Part shown: piece after piece, positions 15,201-27,758 of the stretch
How positions within the stretch are numbered: position 1 is the stretch's first letter
Layout: every line of letters starts with the position of its first letter
DNA from: Aptenodytes patagonicus
Taxonomy: Eukaryota; Chordata; Aves; Sphenisciformes; Spheniscidae
Assembly: GCF_965638725.1 (NCBI RefSeq)
Contig: NC_134970.1
Coordinates: forward strand, 315,001-379,000
Reading direction: 5' to 3'
Length of the DNA stretch: 64,000 nt
Translations under genes and position numbers: made by a program
Notes under the pieces: generated by a model
Databases searched by the model: none
The model's input: only the letters and a program-made list of their open reading frames with translations
Told to the model about the DNA's origin: nothing

Positions 15201-18200
15201 GAGAGGGGTCTAGTCCACACAATGGTTCCCTAGCTAGGAGCTCTTCAGCTGCACTGTGATGATGAGAACTAAGTGCTTGGGCTGCCAGCTCTGTCCATCT
15301 ATACCTCTGTCTTCGTCCTGACTGGATGCCTTGTGGAGCAAGTGGGTCTCGGGCTTCCTAGAGCTGTAAGGGCTCTGCCAGTCTTCCCCTCTTCCCCCCA
15401 GTGCATGCTCGCATAAGTGCCCTTCCCAAGGACTTGCTTCTTTCTGGGCCTTTTTGCGCTACTCTTGGACTGTGGGTTGTATTTAGCTTTTCTGATGTGC
15501 TGGCAGTGTCTAGGTATGTCTCCAGCCCACTATGGTGTGGCCCAGGCTCTGTAAGCTTGTTGCAAGTTTTGGAGGTTGCTCAGAGTCTTCCAGGCAGCGT
15601 GGCGGTGCAAGTGTCAAAAGGAAATGACAGCTGAGCATTAAGCTGACTGCAAGGGTCACCTGCCTGTTAGGGTGGCTGGGAACCAGATGCCTGTGTGACC
15701 CTGCACTCTGCTCCTTCTCCTTGCAGAGCTGGATGAGGCAATGCGCTCCTTTGCAGAGAAGGTCTTTGCCTCTGAGGTGAAAGATGAGGAGATCAGGCAA
15801 GAGATCTCTCCTTTTGATGTGGAAGAGATCTGCCCCATCTCACGCCAGGAAATGAGAGTGTACATGATGCTTCAGGAGAGCTCTGCCACAGCAGAAAAGC
15901 GGTGAGCAACGACCAGGGCAGTTGGGGAAAGGAGAGGAGCATTGTCTGCACATCTCCAGCCAGAGCTGGAAAAAAGCAGGGGGAACATAAATCAAGGCCT
16001 GTGAAAACAGCTCACCACACCCATGGGATGAATCCTTGGTGATCCCAGGGCATCTGTCAGGTACTTCAGGGTTTCCTCTCCAACTGTTCCCACTGTTGGA
16101 CAGAAAGACACCCTTGGCCTGTTCCCTGGGTGTCAGCACGGCAATGGCCATAGAGCTGTTGGAGAGGGAGACTTGGAGACCTTTGTCTGGAAAGGTGAGA
16201 CTCGCAAAGACCATGCTTGAATGTCTGTGGCTACTTTGTGTGCTGTGGCCTCTACTCTTGGCGGTGTCTGTTTAAGGTGCTCAGAAAGCACCAGTGAGAT
16301 GATTCATGTTGTGCACAGTTGGAACATGGCTGTAGTAAGTGCCCCTGACCCTGCACCTGCACGTGGCCATGGAGTTGGGGCTTTTTGCCTGAGGCTTTCC
16401 TCCCTGGCAGGAAGAAGCGCCTGCTCCGCCAGAAGACAATTGAATTGGCAGTCCCTGTGGCTCAGAAGTCTATAACCAGTCTGTCCGCTATTGATGAGGT
16501 CATCTCTACCTCCCCTCTGTACCAGACTGTGCCTGACTTCCAGCGGGTACAGATCACTGGGGATTATGCCTCTGGGGTAGGTACTTGCATGGCTATACCC
16601 TTCCCCATGCTGACTACCACATCATCTAGTCCCTGCCTGTCCCTCAGTAGTGCCCAGTGTCACAGGAGTCTGTACGAGGTGCAGTGGGGATAATCTGTGT
16701 CTTCCATCTCAGTCTGTGTCTCATGAGCATCTGATGGTGCCCTGCTGCATCCCTGGAGGATCTGGAACTGAATTCCTTAGCAGGAGTCTGTGGCGTGCTG
16801 CATGCTTCCCATGGGATTCTCCAGACAGGGCAGAGGGGAGTGCATGGCAGGGTAGGCTATGCTCATTCTGTCGCAGCCTGCTCCTGCTTGCACGCAGCTA
16901 TATCTGTCTGAGATCTGTGCATGTCACAGAATCCCAGAATGGTTGGGGTTGGCAGGGACCTCTGGAGGTCATCTGGTCCAACCCCCCTGCTCAAGCAGGG
17001 TCACCTAGAGCCAGTTGACCAGGACTGCTATCACATCCTATGCTAACTCCTCCTTCTCCTCCTCCACAGCCTCCTATTACATTTGTGCTGCTTCTGAGAT
17101 ACTGCTGGCAGGTTGCTCCCTCCTGGGCTGGAGCGGGTTGCTCGGCTTGGAGTTGCGTAGCAGAGGAGCAATCAGGGGAAGCTGAAAGTCCTTCGGTGCA
17201 CAGCACATTCCTTCTGCCATGACTGCAGCTAGCTGCAAGTGCTGCATGGTATTCTCCCGTGCTGCTCCAGTCTGACCTCTCTTGACTGCCCAAAACACTT
17301 GTCTGTGCAGTAAATCAAAAATTCTTGACACATTAGGTCCACGTACGTTGTTGGTCCTGCTTTAGTTTCAGCCTGGGCTCCAGAAATAGCTTTTAGTGTT
17401 TTGCCCAGGCCTGGCTTCCATTTCAGTGTCAACTACAATTTGCAGTGAGGAATGTCAGAGGGGATGACAGCTGGAATTCATTGGTTCTGGCGTGAGGAAC
17501 TTCCCTTTGCCATGTCTAGGACTTTGCCTATCATCCCTTCTTTGCCTTGCTCAGGCAGAGCAGTGGGAGGGAGGGGATGATAAGGTATGTATCTTGCTGT
17601 GAACAAAATTGTCCTCTTTACATCTTGGTGCACCAGGGTATCTCTCAAGCAGCTAGGTTCCAGTTGTGTGGTTGCATTCAGCAACAGCCCTCTTGCAGGT
17701 GACAGTTGAAGATTTTGAAGTTGTCTGCAAAGGCCTGTACCGTGCCCTGTGCATCCGGGAGAAATACATGCAGCAGTCTGTGCAGAGGTTCCCCAGGACC
17801 CCATCTCAGTACCTGCGTGCTATCGAAGGCGAGGTCTGGAGGGCGAGTGACACTGACCCAGGTACATCTAGGCACCTGGAGGGTTTTCCTCTCTGGCTTC
17901 AGGTATGGGGTGGGCAGGGGTCAGAAAAGGGTTGCAGAAGTGCTCCATAAGGGAGTTGCTTGCCCAGGCCTCCTCTTCAGTGTCACAGTGGCAGGGCTGT
18001 CCCTGCCCTCTGCCTGGGGTAGAGGAGCATGGCAGGCTTGTGGGGTTTTGGCTGGCAGCCTGTGCCTCATGGTATTCTCCTTTTGGTCCAGTGTTCACCC
18101 CACCAGTGAAGGATGGACAGGATCCCTTTGAAACCGAGAATGTTGCCGAGGACCTGGGATACCATGTCCAGATGAAAGATGGGGTAGTTTACATCTATGG

Positions 18201-21200
18201 AGACAAGGCAGCAGTTGGCAGAAACGAGCCAAAGGACCTGCCCTACCCCAGCCTCGAGCGCTTCGTTGATGACATGAATTTCCTCTTGGCCGTGATTGCA
18301 CAGGGGCCTGTGTAAGTGCACAACCCAGCACTGCTGGGTGCAGCTGAACAGGTCCTGCCTCAGCAGGCAGAGGGAGGTCGGGGCAGAGCCAGGGTTGCCC
18401 TTTCCTCTTCCTGGGAGGAGGGAGGAACCTGCTGATGACATACCTGCAGCCTGCTGGCTACCAAAGTGTCCTTGGCCCTTGTCAGCCGTCTTGGTTGGGG
18501 TCTTAAGCAAAGTCAGCATTCAGGGATTGGAGACATGCCCTGCAGGTATGCTCACACCTGGCCAGGCCTTCCTTCGAAGCTCTGTAGTAGAGCCAGGAGA
18601 AGCACCTTAGGGAAGCAGGCCAGGCCAGCATGAGCTCCTCCACCTCAGGCGAAAGCTGCATCACTGTGTTTGATGGGCCATGCCCCTGTGTTGAGGCATA
18701 AGGAGCCCAGTCACTGTTCTGCCCTTTGCTTTCACTAGTAAGACCTACACTCATCGGCGCCTGAAGTTCCTCTCGTCCAAGTTCCAAGTACATGAAATGC
18801 TAAATGAGATGGAGGAGATGAAAGAGCTGAAGAACAACCCCCACCGGGACTTCTACAACTGCCGGAAGGTAAACGGCAAAGCTTACAGCCCTAGTGACTC
18901 TGAAGACGAGCTGTCTTGGTGCCTTCCCCTCCCTGAGAACTGGAGGTTCTTGACACACAGTCAAGGTCTGTGGCACCTACGCTGTTCCTGCTAATGGGAT
19001 GGTGCTGACTAGGCTGCTCTTGGCCTAGGCCATGTTCATCTACTGGGCTGAGCCGTGCTCCCCACACAACTTGGGCTCACCTAAGGAGTTCGTTAGCCTC
19101 CCTGTGATGGTACCCAAGCATCCCAACTTGAAGCTAGATAGCTGTCCCTCTGGTTTCTCAGGTGGACACACACATCCATGCTGCAGCCTGCATGAACCAG
19201 AAGCATCTTCTGCATTTCATCAAGAAATCATACTGTGTGGATGCTGACCGTGTAGTTTATGATGCCAAGGGCAAACAGCTCACCCTGAAACAGCTTTTCC
19301 AGCAGCTCAGTCTGCACCCCTATGACCTGACAGTGGATTCCCTGGATGTCCATGCTGTAAGTGGTTGGGCATTTACTGTAAGACCGCTCTTGGGTCACTC
19401 TCATCCACCCCTGAAGGCATGGCTTTTCCCCTCCCTGTGTACCCATGACATGTTGTGCATGTTAGTGTTTGTGGCAGGATGCAGCAGCTCCTGGCTTTCC
19501 TATTTTGGGTTGTTTGTATCACTCCCTGCTCAGCTGGTATGCTTGGACCGTGTGTGTGTCTGTGTCTGTATGTGTGTGTAGTATTTGCCCCTGATCCTCC
19601 CTACTCCAGGGGCAGCAGACATTTCAGCGCTTTGACAAGTTCAATGACAAGTACAACCCCGTGGGTGCCAGCGAGCTGCGTGACCTCTATCTGAAGACAG
19701 AGAACGCTATCAATGGCGAGTACTTTGCTACCATCATCAAGGTGAGAATACAGGGGAGGTGAGAGCAGTTAAGCTGTGGTGCTGCTGTGCTCAGGGGCTG
19801 GAGGGTCCCCATGCAACTGTCTGTTCTGGTTTGCAGGAGGTTGGCTCTGATCTGGAGGATGCCAAGTACCAGTATGCGGAGCCCCGCCTCTCAATCTATG
19901 GGCGATCAGCTGAGGAGTGGCCCAAGCTAGCCAGCTGGTTCAACAAACATCGGGTCTATTCCCCCAACATGAAGTGGATGATCCAAGTACCCAGGATTTA
20001 GTATGTGCTGTGGGTCTGAGAGCGCACTGTGCCTTACAGTGCACTATATCTCATTTTTTATCCTGAAGGGATTATGGGGACAGTGGGCCATGTTGTTCCT
20101 CTGCTAGCGGCTAATCCCTATCTCTGTCCACAGTGATGTGTTCAGGTCTAAGAATTTCCTCCCACACTTTGGGAAGATGCTGGAAAATATCTTTGTTCCT
20201 GTGTTTGAGGCAACTGTCAATCCTCAAGCCCACAAAGAGCTGAGTGTCTTTCTACGCCACGTGAGTGTCACCTGATGATGTTGTCAGGGTGTGGTGAGCA
20301 TTCACATTTCTGTTTGTGCACAAGAAATGGGGTATTGGCTCTGACATGGAAAATGCCATCAGTGGGCTTGTGGCCCTACTGCCACATTCTGGGAAAGGGG
20401 GTGTGTGTCCAGAAGTGCTGGGAGGGGTCAGACTCCTTGAGCTGGCTGCTGTGGGGCTGTGAGAAATGCTGCCCACTCACCTCCTGGAGAAGTGGTTTGG
20501 TGTGAGCTTTATTTCTAGCCCTTGATAGAGCTTGGAGGTTTGTGAGGAGCAAGGTCTGCAATCTTGCCCCTGAATCTGCTCTTGGGTGGGACAGGGGTAC
20601 AGGCTACAGCTGGGCTATGGCAAGCTGCAGTGGGGCAGGGTAAGCCAGCCTACCTGGGCATGATGAGGTGGGGAGCTTTGAGATGCAGATTTTTTTGTTA
20701 CCTTGCCAAGCAGATCACTGGCTTCGACAGCGTGGATGATGAATCCAAGCATAGTGGACACATGTTCAGCACTAAAAGCCCAAAGCCAGAGCAGTGGACT
20801 TCTAAGAAGAACCCATCCTATACCTACTATATATACTATATGTATGCCAACATCCTGGTGCTTAACAACCTGCGCAGGTGAGGCCCATGATCTGCTAAGG
20901 GACTTGCGATGGGCTGGCAGAAGGGGGGCTGCCTCATGAGTTGTCTCAGCTGTTTGATTGTTGGTGTGGAAGAAGTGGAGCCCTTCCTTGCTCTGCCACC
21001 AATGTAGTTTGGCGCTTCATGTCCCAGAGCAATCCAAACACTCCTTGGCAGGAAGTGTGATGGACTGGGGTGAAAACTGGGATTGCAGAGATGCATCTAT
21101 TGCGTGCACAGAGGAGAAAAGGGAACAAGTAATGTGCTCCTAGGTCAAGCTGGATTCTTGGGGACCCACTGGCAGGGGCAGAGCTGGACCTGAAGTCAGG

Positions 21201-22713
21201 GAATCTTGCATCACATGCCACGTAACCCTGCTGCTTGCCTGCTCTGAGTCCTTCTTCTATGTGCCTAGGCAGCGTGGTATGAACACGTTCCTCTTCCGTC
21301 CACACTGTGGAGAAGCCGGGGCCGTCACACATCTGCTTGCAGCCTTCATGACAGCAGATAATATCTCCCATGGTCTCAACCTCAAGAAAGTAAGTGGAGT
21401 AGTCTGCCACAGAGCAGCCCAGGCATGGCAGAGGAGGAGAATGTGTTCACAGCTGGCCTCCACTGTAGCTGACAGTTAATTGTGCCTCTGCTTTAGACTG
21501 ACACAGACAGCCTGGCTTCAAGCAGATGTTACATGATTCTCTGGGTTTCTCCAGGCATGTTTGGGGATGTAGCTGAGAAACTTACTCAGACTTCAGGGGT
21601 TCAGCCTCACAGACCCATAATTGGATACATCTGTTATCATTGGAGCCAGCTGAGTTCTGAAATCAGACAGGTTTGAACACTCTTGGCCTCTCATGCTCCA
21701 TGTGGGCCCTGGAGGATTGCTAGCTTGCCTATCTCTTTTCTTGCACACGAACTCTGTGCACCAGGTTTCCTGGCTGGGGCACTGGGCTGATCTGAGGAGT
21801 GACCCCGAAGAGGTGGAGGGTGCAGCAACTTTATCCCTAACCTGGCAACTCTGCTCATCTTTGCAGAGCCCGGTGTTGCAGTATCTGTACTTCCTTGCCC
21901 AAATTCCCATTGCTATGTCCCCACTCAGCAACAACAGCCTCTTCCTGGAGTATGCGAAGAATCCATTGCCTGACTTCCACCACAAGGGCCTCATGGTGTC
22001 CCTTTCTACTGATGATCCCATGCAGTTTCATTACACCAAGGTACAGTGTGAGCTGATCACCTCCTACTGTCTGAGCACTGGGGCTGGGACTGTGTGGGCC
22101 TCATTTTTCAGGGAAGCCAGCAGCATTTGCAGAGGGTCCAGCATGCTGGGCCATCTCTGGGACAGCCCTTGCAGCAGCATGGGCTGTGCCGGCAGAAGCT
22201 GCTAGCCTCTAAACACAGCCTGTGGATCCAGGAGCCCCTGATGGAGGAGTATGCCATTGCTGCCCAGGTCTTCAAGCTCAGCACCTGTGACATGTGTGAA
22301 ATTGCCAGAAACAGTGTCCTGCAGTGTGGCCTGTCCCATGAGGTAGGTGCCCTTCTGGGGAGGGCGGGCTTGGCCCTGCCTGCAGTGGTCCCTCCCTGCC
22401 TGCCTGAGAAAGGGGACCAGGACAGCAGCTCTGTCTGCGTGCTCAGGGCAGGGCTTCTCTGCAAGGGCTTGAGGGAGCCTGGCAGCAGCCAGCGTTTCCC
22501 TCGGGTGCTGCCAGCAGGGGCCTCTGAGGTCTGTACCGCTGTCCTTGTCTCTGTCAGGAGAAAGCCGAGTTCCTGGGTGAAAACTACCAGGAAGAGGGGC
22601 CCCAAGGCAACGATATCCAGAAGACAAACGTGGCTCAGATCCGCATGGCTTACCGCTATGAGACCTGGTGCTACGAGCTGAACCTCGTTGCCGAGGGCCT
22701 GAAAACCGACTAG
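12295..22713 (+). CDS. AMPD1: AMPD1, muscle AMP deaminase (16 exons, 743 aa)
   Basis: AMPD1 converts AMP to IMP and ammonia in skeletal muscle, feeding the purine nucleotide cycle. Exons: 12295-12316, 13855-13866, 15727-15901, 16411-16576, 17699-17861, 18092-18311, 18739-18868, 19162-19356, 19610-19741, 19837-20000, 20134-20260, 20714-20877, 21269-21389, 21867-22040, 22232-22342, 22558-22713. They sum to 2232 bases with every phase matching, so 743 residues against 747 in human. The zinc-binding [13 protein letters not shown] motif begins near residue 299 (His300, His302), RPHCGEAGA is near 567-575, and the deaminase signature [11 protein letters not shown] is at 642-652, with the catalytic aspartates. 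The N-terminal third is more divergent, as usual in this family. Exon 1 is placed by its 22-base length, its phase and a good GTAAGT donor; exon 2 is a 12-base microexon. The body of the gene is certain; exons 1 and 2 are slightly less so. Confidence 0.96.
12317..13854 (+). other. AMPD1: AMPD1 intron 1
   Basis: 1.5 kb. A 148-codon open frame at 12336-12782 starts just past the exon 1 donor, but it resembles nothing I know and is probably chance. Confidence 0.75.
13855..13866 (+). other. AMPD1: AMPD1 exon 2, 12-base microexon
   Basis: Exactly 12 bases, preceded by a T-rich tract ending in ACAG and followed by GTGGGT. Inserted between exons 1 and 3 it supplies A-E-D-K, matching A-E-E-K at the same place in human AMPD1, whose exon 2 is also 12 bases. 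Skipping keeps the frame, as is known for mammalian AMPD1. Assignment is by reading, without a transcript. Confidence 0.82.
13867..15726 (+). other. AMPD1: AMPD1 intron 2
   Basis: 1.86 kb containing a T/C homopolymer stretch at about 14196-14237. No other feature was recognised. Confidence 0.75.
16925..17027 (-). mobile_element. CR1 LINE 3' end fragment
   Basis: Reads as the reverse complement of the avian CR1 3' end: a CAGAATCCCAGAAT start, then the conserved stretch corresponding to GGTTGGACCAGATGACCTC on the opposite strand. About 100 bases remain, 5'-truncated, in AMPD1 intron 4 and antisense to the gene. CR1 fragments are normally dead on arrival. Confidence 0.85.
19549..19580. repeat. 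GT-rich microsatellite
   Basis: Imperfect (GT)n run of about 32 bases, interrupted by CT and AT steps, within AMPD1 intron 8. Confidence 0.85.
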
Positions 22714-22714
22714 G

Positions 22715-23411
22715 AGTGTGGATGGACTTCTGGACCTCGGGGCCTGCGGCCGCGGCTGGAGGCAGCGCTCGGGCCCAGCGGGAGCCGGGCCGGGCCTGCC
22801 TGGGGGGGTGTGCTCGGACCCTGTGGGCAGCGGGGGCGCGGGCTCGGGCCGCGGCGGGCGCGCAGTAAAACCCCGTTTGTGAGCAGCTTCGTGCGCCCTG
22901 CGGCGGCGGCGGCGGGGCGGGGCTCGGCTCCCGCCTGAGTGACGGCCGCGCGAGCCAATGGGCGGTAGCTCGGTGCGCGCCGGGAGCGTCCTGCGAGAGC
23001 GGGGCCGGGGCCGGGGCCGGGCCGCGGCACCGGGTGAGACGGGGCGTGCGCGCGCGCGCCGGGTTCCCGCCGCGGGGGAGCGGGGCCGGGCGGCGAGGGG
23101 GCCAGGGGGGAGAGGGGCGGCGCGGCAGGGCGGATAGGCGCGGCGGGACTCGTCTCCCGCGCCCCGTCACCCGGGGCTCCGGACGGGCGGCTCGGCTCGG
23201 GGGGGATTAGGGCTTCTCGTGGGGTCGCTGCCGCACAGTCGCGGCCGGGCTCGGGGCTGCTGGACGCGACGTGCTGGCGGCGGAGCCGGCCGGGCCCGGG
23301 TGCTGCTGGCAGCGGCGCGAGGCTGCGCGGTCCGATCGCTCCCGGTCCCGGCCCGCAGCGCAGAGCCCTGCCTGCCCGGCCCCAGCGAGAGCCTGGGACT
23401 GCTGGGATCGG
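22715..23411 (+). promoter_or_regulatory. DENND2C: DENND2C CpG-island promoter and probable non-coding first exon
   Basis: Very CpG-rich sequence that begins at the AMPD1 stop codon and runs to about 23640. It contains a CCAAT box (22955-22959), three GGGGCC units (23001-23018) and a (CG)n-like run at 23045-23059. A strong donor GTAAGG at 23412 probably ends the untranslated first exon of DENND2C, which is the next gene on this strand. The start site is not determined, and splicing to the coding exon at 31596 is inferred. Confidence 0.7.
22864..22869 (+). terminator. AMPD1: Variant poly(A) signal AGTAAA, AMPD1 candidate
   Basis: No AATAAA occurs within the first 300 bases after the AMPD1 stop. 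AGTAAA at +150 is a known functional variant and is followed by a GT-containing stretch. It falls inside the DENND2C CpG island, about 90 bases before a CCAAT box. Confidence 0.5.
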
Positions 23412-23786
23412 GTAAGGAAGCGCTGCGGCGTCGTTTCCCGCCCCTGAGCGGGGAGGCGAGCGATGCTGCAGCCAGACGGCGGCCCTGCTGGTGCACGGCA
23501 TGCCTTGCGGGGCGGCCGGTACTCGCCGGTCCCCGGCTGGAGCCCCGCCGGCCGCAGAGCTCTCGAGGGCCTGTGACAGGGCCGGCGGCTCTCTGTCCCG
23601 AGGGGTCCCCGTGACCCGGTTCCCGGGCAGGCAGGGAAGCAGCAACTGGACCATTTCCCCGAGGGCAGGGCAGGGCAGGGAGTAAACGAATGGGAGCTGA
23701 ACCCACGGAGGAAGTAGGTGCCTGCTCAAGCCCACCAGCTGCCTTAGACGAGTCACCAGCCTCGAGTTCTGCCACAGTCCCTTGTC

Positions 23787-24168
23787 CTGTTCAGCCTGGA
23801 GAAGAGAAGGGTCGGGTGGGGATGGGGGATCTTATCAATATATACAAATGCCTGACGGGAGGGTGCAAAGAGGACCCAGCCAGGCTCTTTCCAGTGGTGC
23901 CTAGTGACAGGACCAGAGGTGATGGGCACAGACTGACACATGGGAGGTTCCCTCTGAACATCAGGAAACACTTTTTCACTCTGAGGGTGACTGAGCGCTG
24001 GCACAGGTTGCCCAGGGAGGTTGTGGAGTCTCTCTCCTTGGGGATATTCAAAAGCTGTCTGAACACGGCCCTGGGCAACCTGCTGTAGGTGTCCCTGCTT
24101 GAGCAGCGGGTTGGACAAGGTGACCTCCAGAGGTTCTCTCCCACCTCAACCACTCTGTGATTCTGTAC
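23787..24168 (+). mobile_element. CR1 LINE 3' fragment (about 380 bp)
   Basis: Sense-oriented CR1 3' region: TTCAGCCTGGAGAAGAGAAG, the GAGGGTGCAAAGAGGA and AACATCAGGAAACACTTTTT blocks, TGGCACAGGTTGCCCAG, and the terminal GTGATTCTGTA octamer-type repeat. It is 5'-truncated with no intact coding frame. It sits just past the DENND2C CpG island. Confidence 0.93.
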
Positions 24169-25644
24169 AGAGTTTCTTTAGGGCAAATTATTTACTAGTG
24201 GGCTGTGATGTTTTAGGTAGCGCTAGATATTTGTGCTTTGTTGCACTGAGGTACGCAGGCCTGAGTGCCTTTCTGGCAGTGCTGTTCTAGGGCACGGGGT
24301 GCAGGCTGGCATGCTGGACCAGACTCCCTTTGCCTTTCCTGATTCACTGTGTAGACCTGTCTGTTCCAGTTACCATGGTTGAAAGCAGCCTGTCTGAGTG
24401 GGCACCTGGCTACCATGACTCTGATAGAGCTGTAGCAGCGGTGGGAGCTCTTCCTCTTGACAGCTGAGACTTGCATCAGCTCTAACAATGGAAGAAAATT
24501 AGAAGAGGAGTTGCAGGAAAAACAGCCCCTGGAAATGTGTATTTGGGCAATGGTGGTTGTGGTTTCTGCTGTCCCTGTCTGTCAGAGTTACAGAAGGGAG
24601 GGATGAGGAGCGAGCAGTGACTTTACTGCGTGGGAAGGGAGAGTGGAGCAGAGAAACAAGAAGCTGCTGAACAAGCCCATGTGCTGCCCTTCCAGGGCTC
24701 TCTGAGCCAGAGGGGAGGTGCAGGAGTTTGGTCCAGCCATCCGCTCAATCGCAAGTGAGGGAAAGGCCCTAAGCAGGGTATTTGCTAGAGCAATAGAAGT
24801 GTTCTGACCAGGGTCAGGAGCCCAGTGGCTCCCTAGGAGTGTGATGTGTCTTTCAGTCACTACTAAGACTGGTTGTCGCTTCAGGGGCTTGCAGGCAGGA
24901 TTAGGCAAATTGCTTACTATCTGAGCATTTAAAAGTTAAACTCCTGCAGGCATAGGATGTGGTGAGTGAAGAAATGGACCTGAAAGATTTTGGGCGCCCT
25001 GTCCCAAAAAGCATGTCTCTCTTGGGCTGTGTGCTCCAGTTTGCCTTGAAGGGAGGGCATGTGCAGAGAATGTCTGAGGGTGTTGGGTATGGGGGGAATA
25101 AATGGTGGTGGTGGCAGCCTTGTAAAACATTCCTGCTTGAAACAGCTGACTGGAGGATCTGTCCTGGAGTGCTGAGTCCTAGCACTGTGCATTGCTGCTT
25201 GGCAAAATTCTTATCTCAGTCTTCCAGTATGGATGTGGCTCATTCCCTGTAGCTCTGGGAACATGTTATCTGGATGTGTGTCTGAGAGGTTTTCTGGTGC
25301 TACCTTGGTCTGCACCCTCTGAACCTCTTGGAGCAGCTGCCTCCATGCTGCTGAGACTTTTCTAAAGGAATGAGTGGCCAGTTGCTGTGGCCCCACACAG
25401 CCTATCTGTGGTGGCCCTTGTAACATAAAGGTGGTCGTGGCTTTATGGTGATGTCAGCCCTGGGGAGGCCTGGAATTCACCTCTGACAGTTGCACCAAGG
25501 AACGGCTCTAGGTTAACTCATGTTTGAGTTTAACTTTCTCTCTGTCCCCACCTTGGGTCTTAGTTCTTGTGTGAAGCTGCAGCATTCCTGGGGCATGTGG
25601 CCAGTCTGTGGTGTAGTGTCTGAGTCAACTGCTTGCTGAGTCAA

Positions 25645-25817
25645 CAGGTTGCCCAGAGATGTGGTGGATGCCCCATCCCTGGAAACATTCAAGGTCAGGT
25701 TGGACGGGGCTCTGAGCAACCTGATCTGGTTGAAGATGTCCCTGCCCATGGCAGGGGGGTTGGACTAGATGACCTTTAGAGGTCCCTTCCAACCCAAACT
25801 ATTCTAGGATTCTGTGC
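25645..25817 (+). mobile_element. CR1 LINE 3' fragment (about 170 bp)
   Basis: Contains the conserved CAGGTTGCCCAGAGATGTGG block, GGGGGGTTGGACTAGATGAC, CCCTTCCAACCC and an ATTCTAGGATTCTGTG tail. It is a second 5'-truncated CR1 of a subfamily different from the one 1.5 kb upstream. Confidence 0.92.
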
Positions 25818-27758
25818 TGTTTTCGGGTATTGCTAGCCTGAGCATTCGGGTACTGTGAGTCAGGTTAAAACCCCACGACTTTAAAAATAGTACATTGTGG
25901 GTTCTGTCTGTGTGTCCTCTGATATAAAAGCCTTCAGGGCTTACATGTTTAAAGTTTTTTTTTTTTAGCGTGGGTAAAAACTTACTTTCAAGAGGTTGAA
26001 TTTCATCACTTCAGAAAAAGTCTGAAAGTTGAAAGATCCAGATATATCTTTCTCATCAGTACAAAGGTCTTAGGACCCATGGCAGAGGTCAAATTTTTGC
26101 CATGTAATTAAGATTAGCATCACATTTACTGTGTCCAGGGGCTGTACTCTACATGGCCATGTATCTGATGAGGTGGAACTCCATTCCTCAGCATGATATA
26201 CAGAAGCTTCAAACGAGTTAATAACTAGAGTTGCTTTGTATTGAGGTGGAAATGACTAAGCATACCGCATTCCTGAAGTGTTACTTATTTTGGTATAAAA
26301 TCTGCTTGTTTGGTACTGCCCATGTCTTTCAGGCATCAGCATGGCAGAGTTTTGTTCAGAAAAGCTTCAGGTTTGTTCTGGAGCTGAACAGAATGGGAGT
26401 AGCTGAGAACTCTGGAAAGGGTCCTTGCTGCTGTGCTGGCTGTCCCCTCATCTCTCCAGGACTGAGCTGGCAGCTTGCCTAGACTTCAAAAGACCAGAAA
26501 CTGTCTTCTATTTGGCTACCAACACAGGAGGCTTGGTTACAAGGAGGTCTCTTGAGTGGTTTAGAACAGCACGGCTCTCATGCTTCAGAACTGCATGGGC
26601 TTGCCGAGTCAGTGATTTGTGTGTTCTCATGCCTGTTGTGCAGCAGGATAAGGTAAGGTGGTGTGTTAGTGCCTTTGTTTAGCTAATAAGGTGCCAGCAT
26701 GAGTGTGGTAAAGGGGGGTTGTGGGGTATCAGCAGCACCTGTGGTGGGTGGGCTTGACCTCGGTATCAAAGAGTATTTTATTCTTGAACAGCACTGGCAG
26801 CATTCTCTCCTTGAGCATGTGGTTTCAGGAAACGGACTTGTCTCAAGACTTTGCATGGAAAATGCTTACCGTGCTTTCTGGCTTTCAGAATTGGAAAAAG
26901 AATCAGGGCTACCTATCACGTGGTGTGAATGTGCCTCATTCTTCTGCTTTGGATAAAGATATGGAAGCTGTCTTCATACAGCACGGATGGGAGAGACTGT
27001 CTTTTGGGAGAAATGTGTGATACTTTGTCTAGAAATTACTTAATTTCTCTTCGCCCAAAACTACTGCTTTCAATGAAATGAATTCAGTATTCTTGACTAC
27101 ACCGAACTGCTGTAAGTACTAATACAGTAGGGATGATAAATTTGGCTTCTGTGGAAACACTGGGAAGCATACTGGAGCCACTGAAGGAGTTTGGAAGGAG
27201 AGGTCAGGAGAGAAGCAGTCATGTTAAGTCTGATTAGTTTGTGAAAGGAATGGTGTGTGTGGTCCCTGAGATACAAGTGCTGGCTGCCTGACTTAGGTGG
27301 TCTCTACCAGTTCTGTGTCCCTAAGCTGTGTTTTGGCCTATCTCAGACTGCGTCTGAGGGTTACTTACCTTGGATCAGACCACCCGAGTCTGCTCTTTCT
27401 TCACCAAAGATCAGTCTCTACCCTTGCCCTGGCTCACGTGATGAGCTTAGATTAAATGCCTGTTTCTTGATAGCAGCCACTTGCCTTGCAAGCCTGGACA
27501 GGTGAAGAGCTGCATTCTTCTCCTCGGATGGTTATTTTGGAAGACACAGTTCAGGGCTGTGGCTGGCAGAACAGCACTGAGCAGGAGAGAACGTCGGGTG
27601 CTTTAAGCTTGTGCTTTACTCTGTGTTTAAGATGAGCCAGGAGCCATGTGTTTTTAGTTGTAGCTGGTAGTTCAAAGATCATTGACATGTCTTGGAAAGA
27701 CCTTCCCTGTTGCACTCAAAACTGTACGGCTTCTTAGGTGAGTGAAGCTTATTGCTTC

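Noticed and set aside
22202-23775. Long - strand open frames (322, 348 and 202 codons) over the AMPD1 end and DENND2C island
   Set aside because: Pro/Arg/Ala-rich shadows typical of CpG islands, with no conserved sequence.
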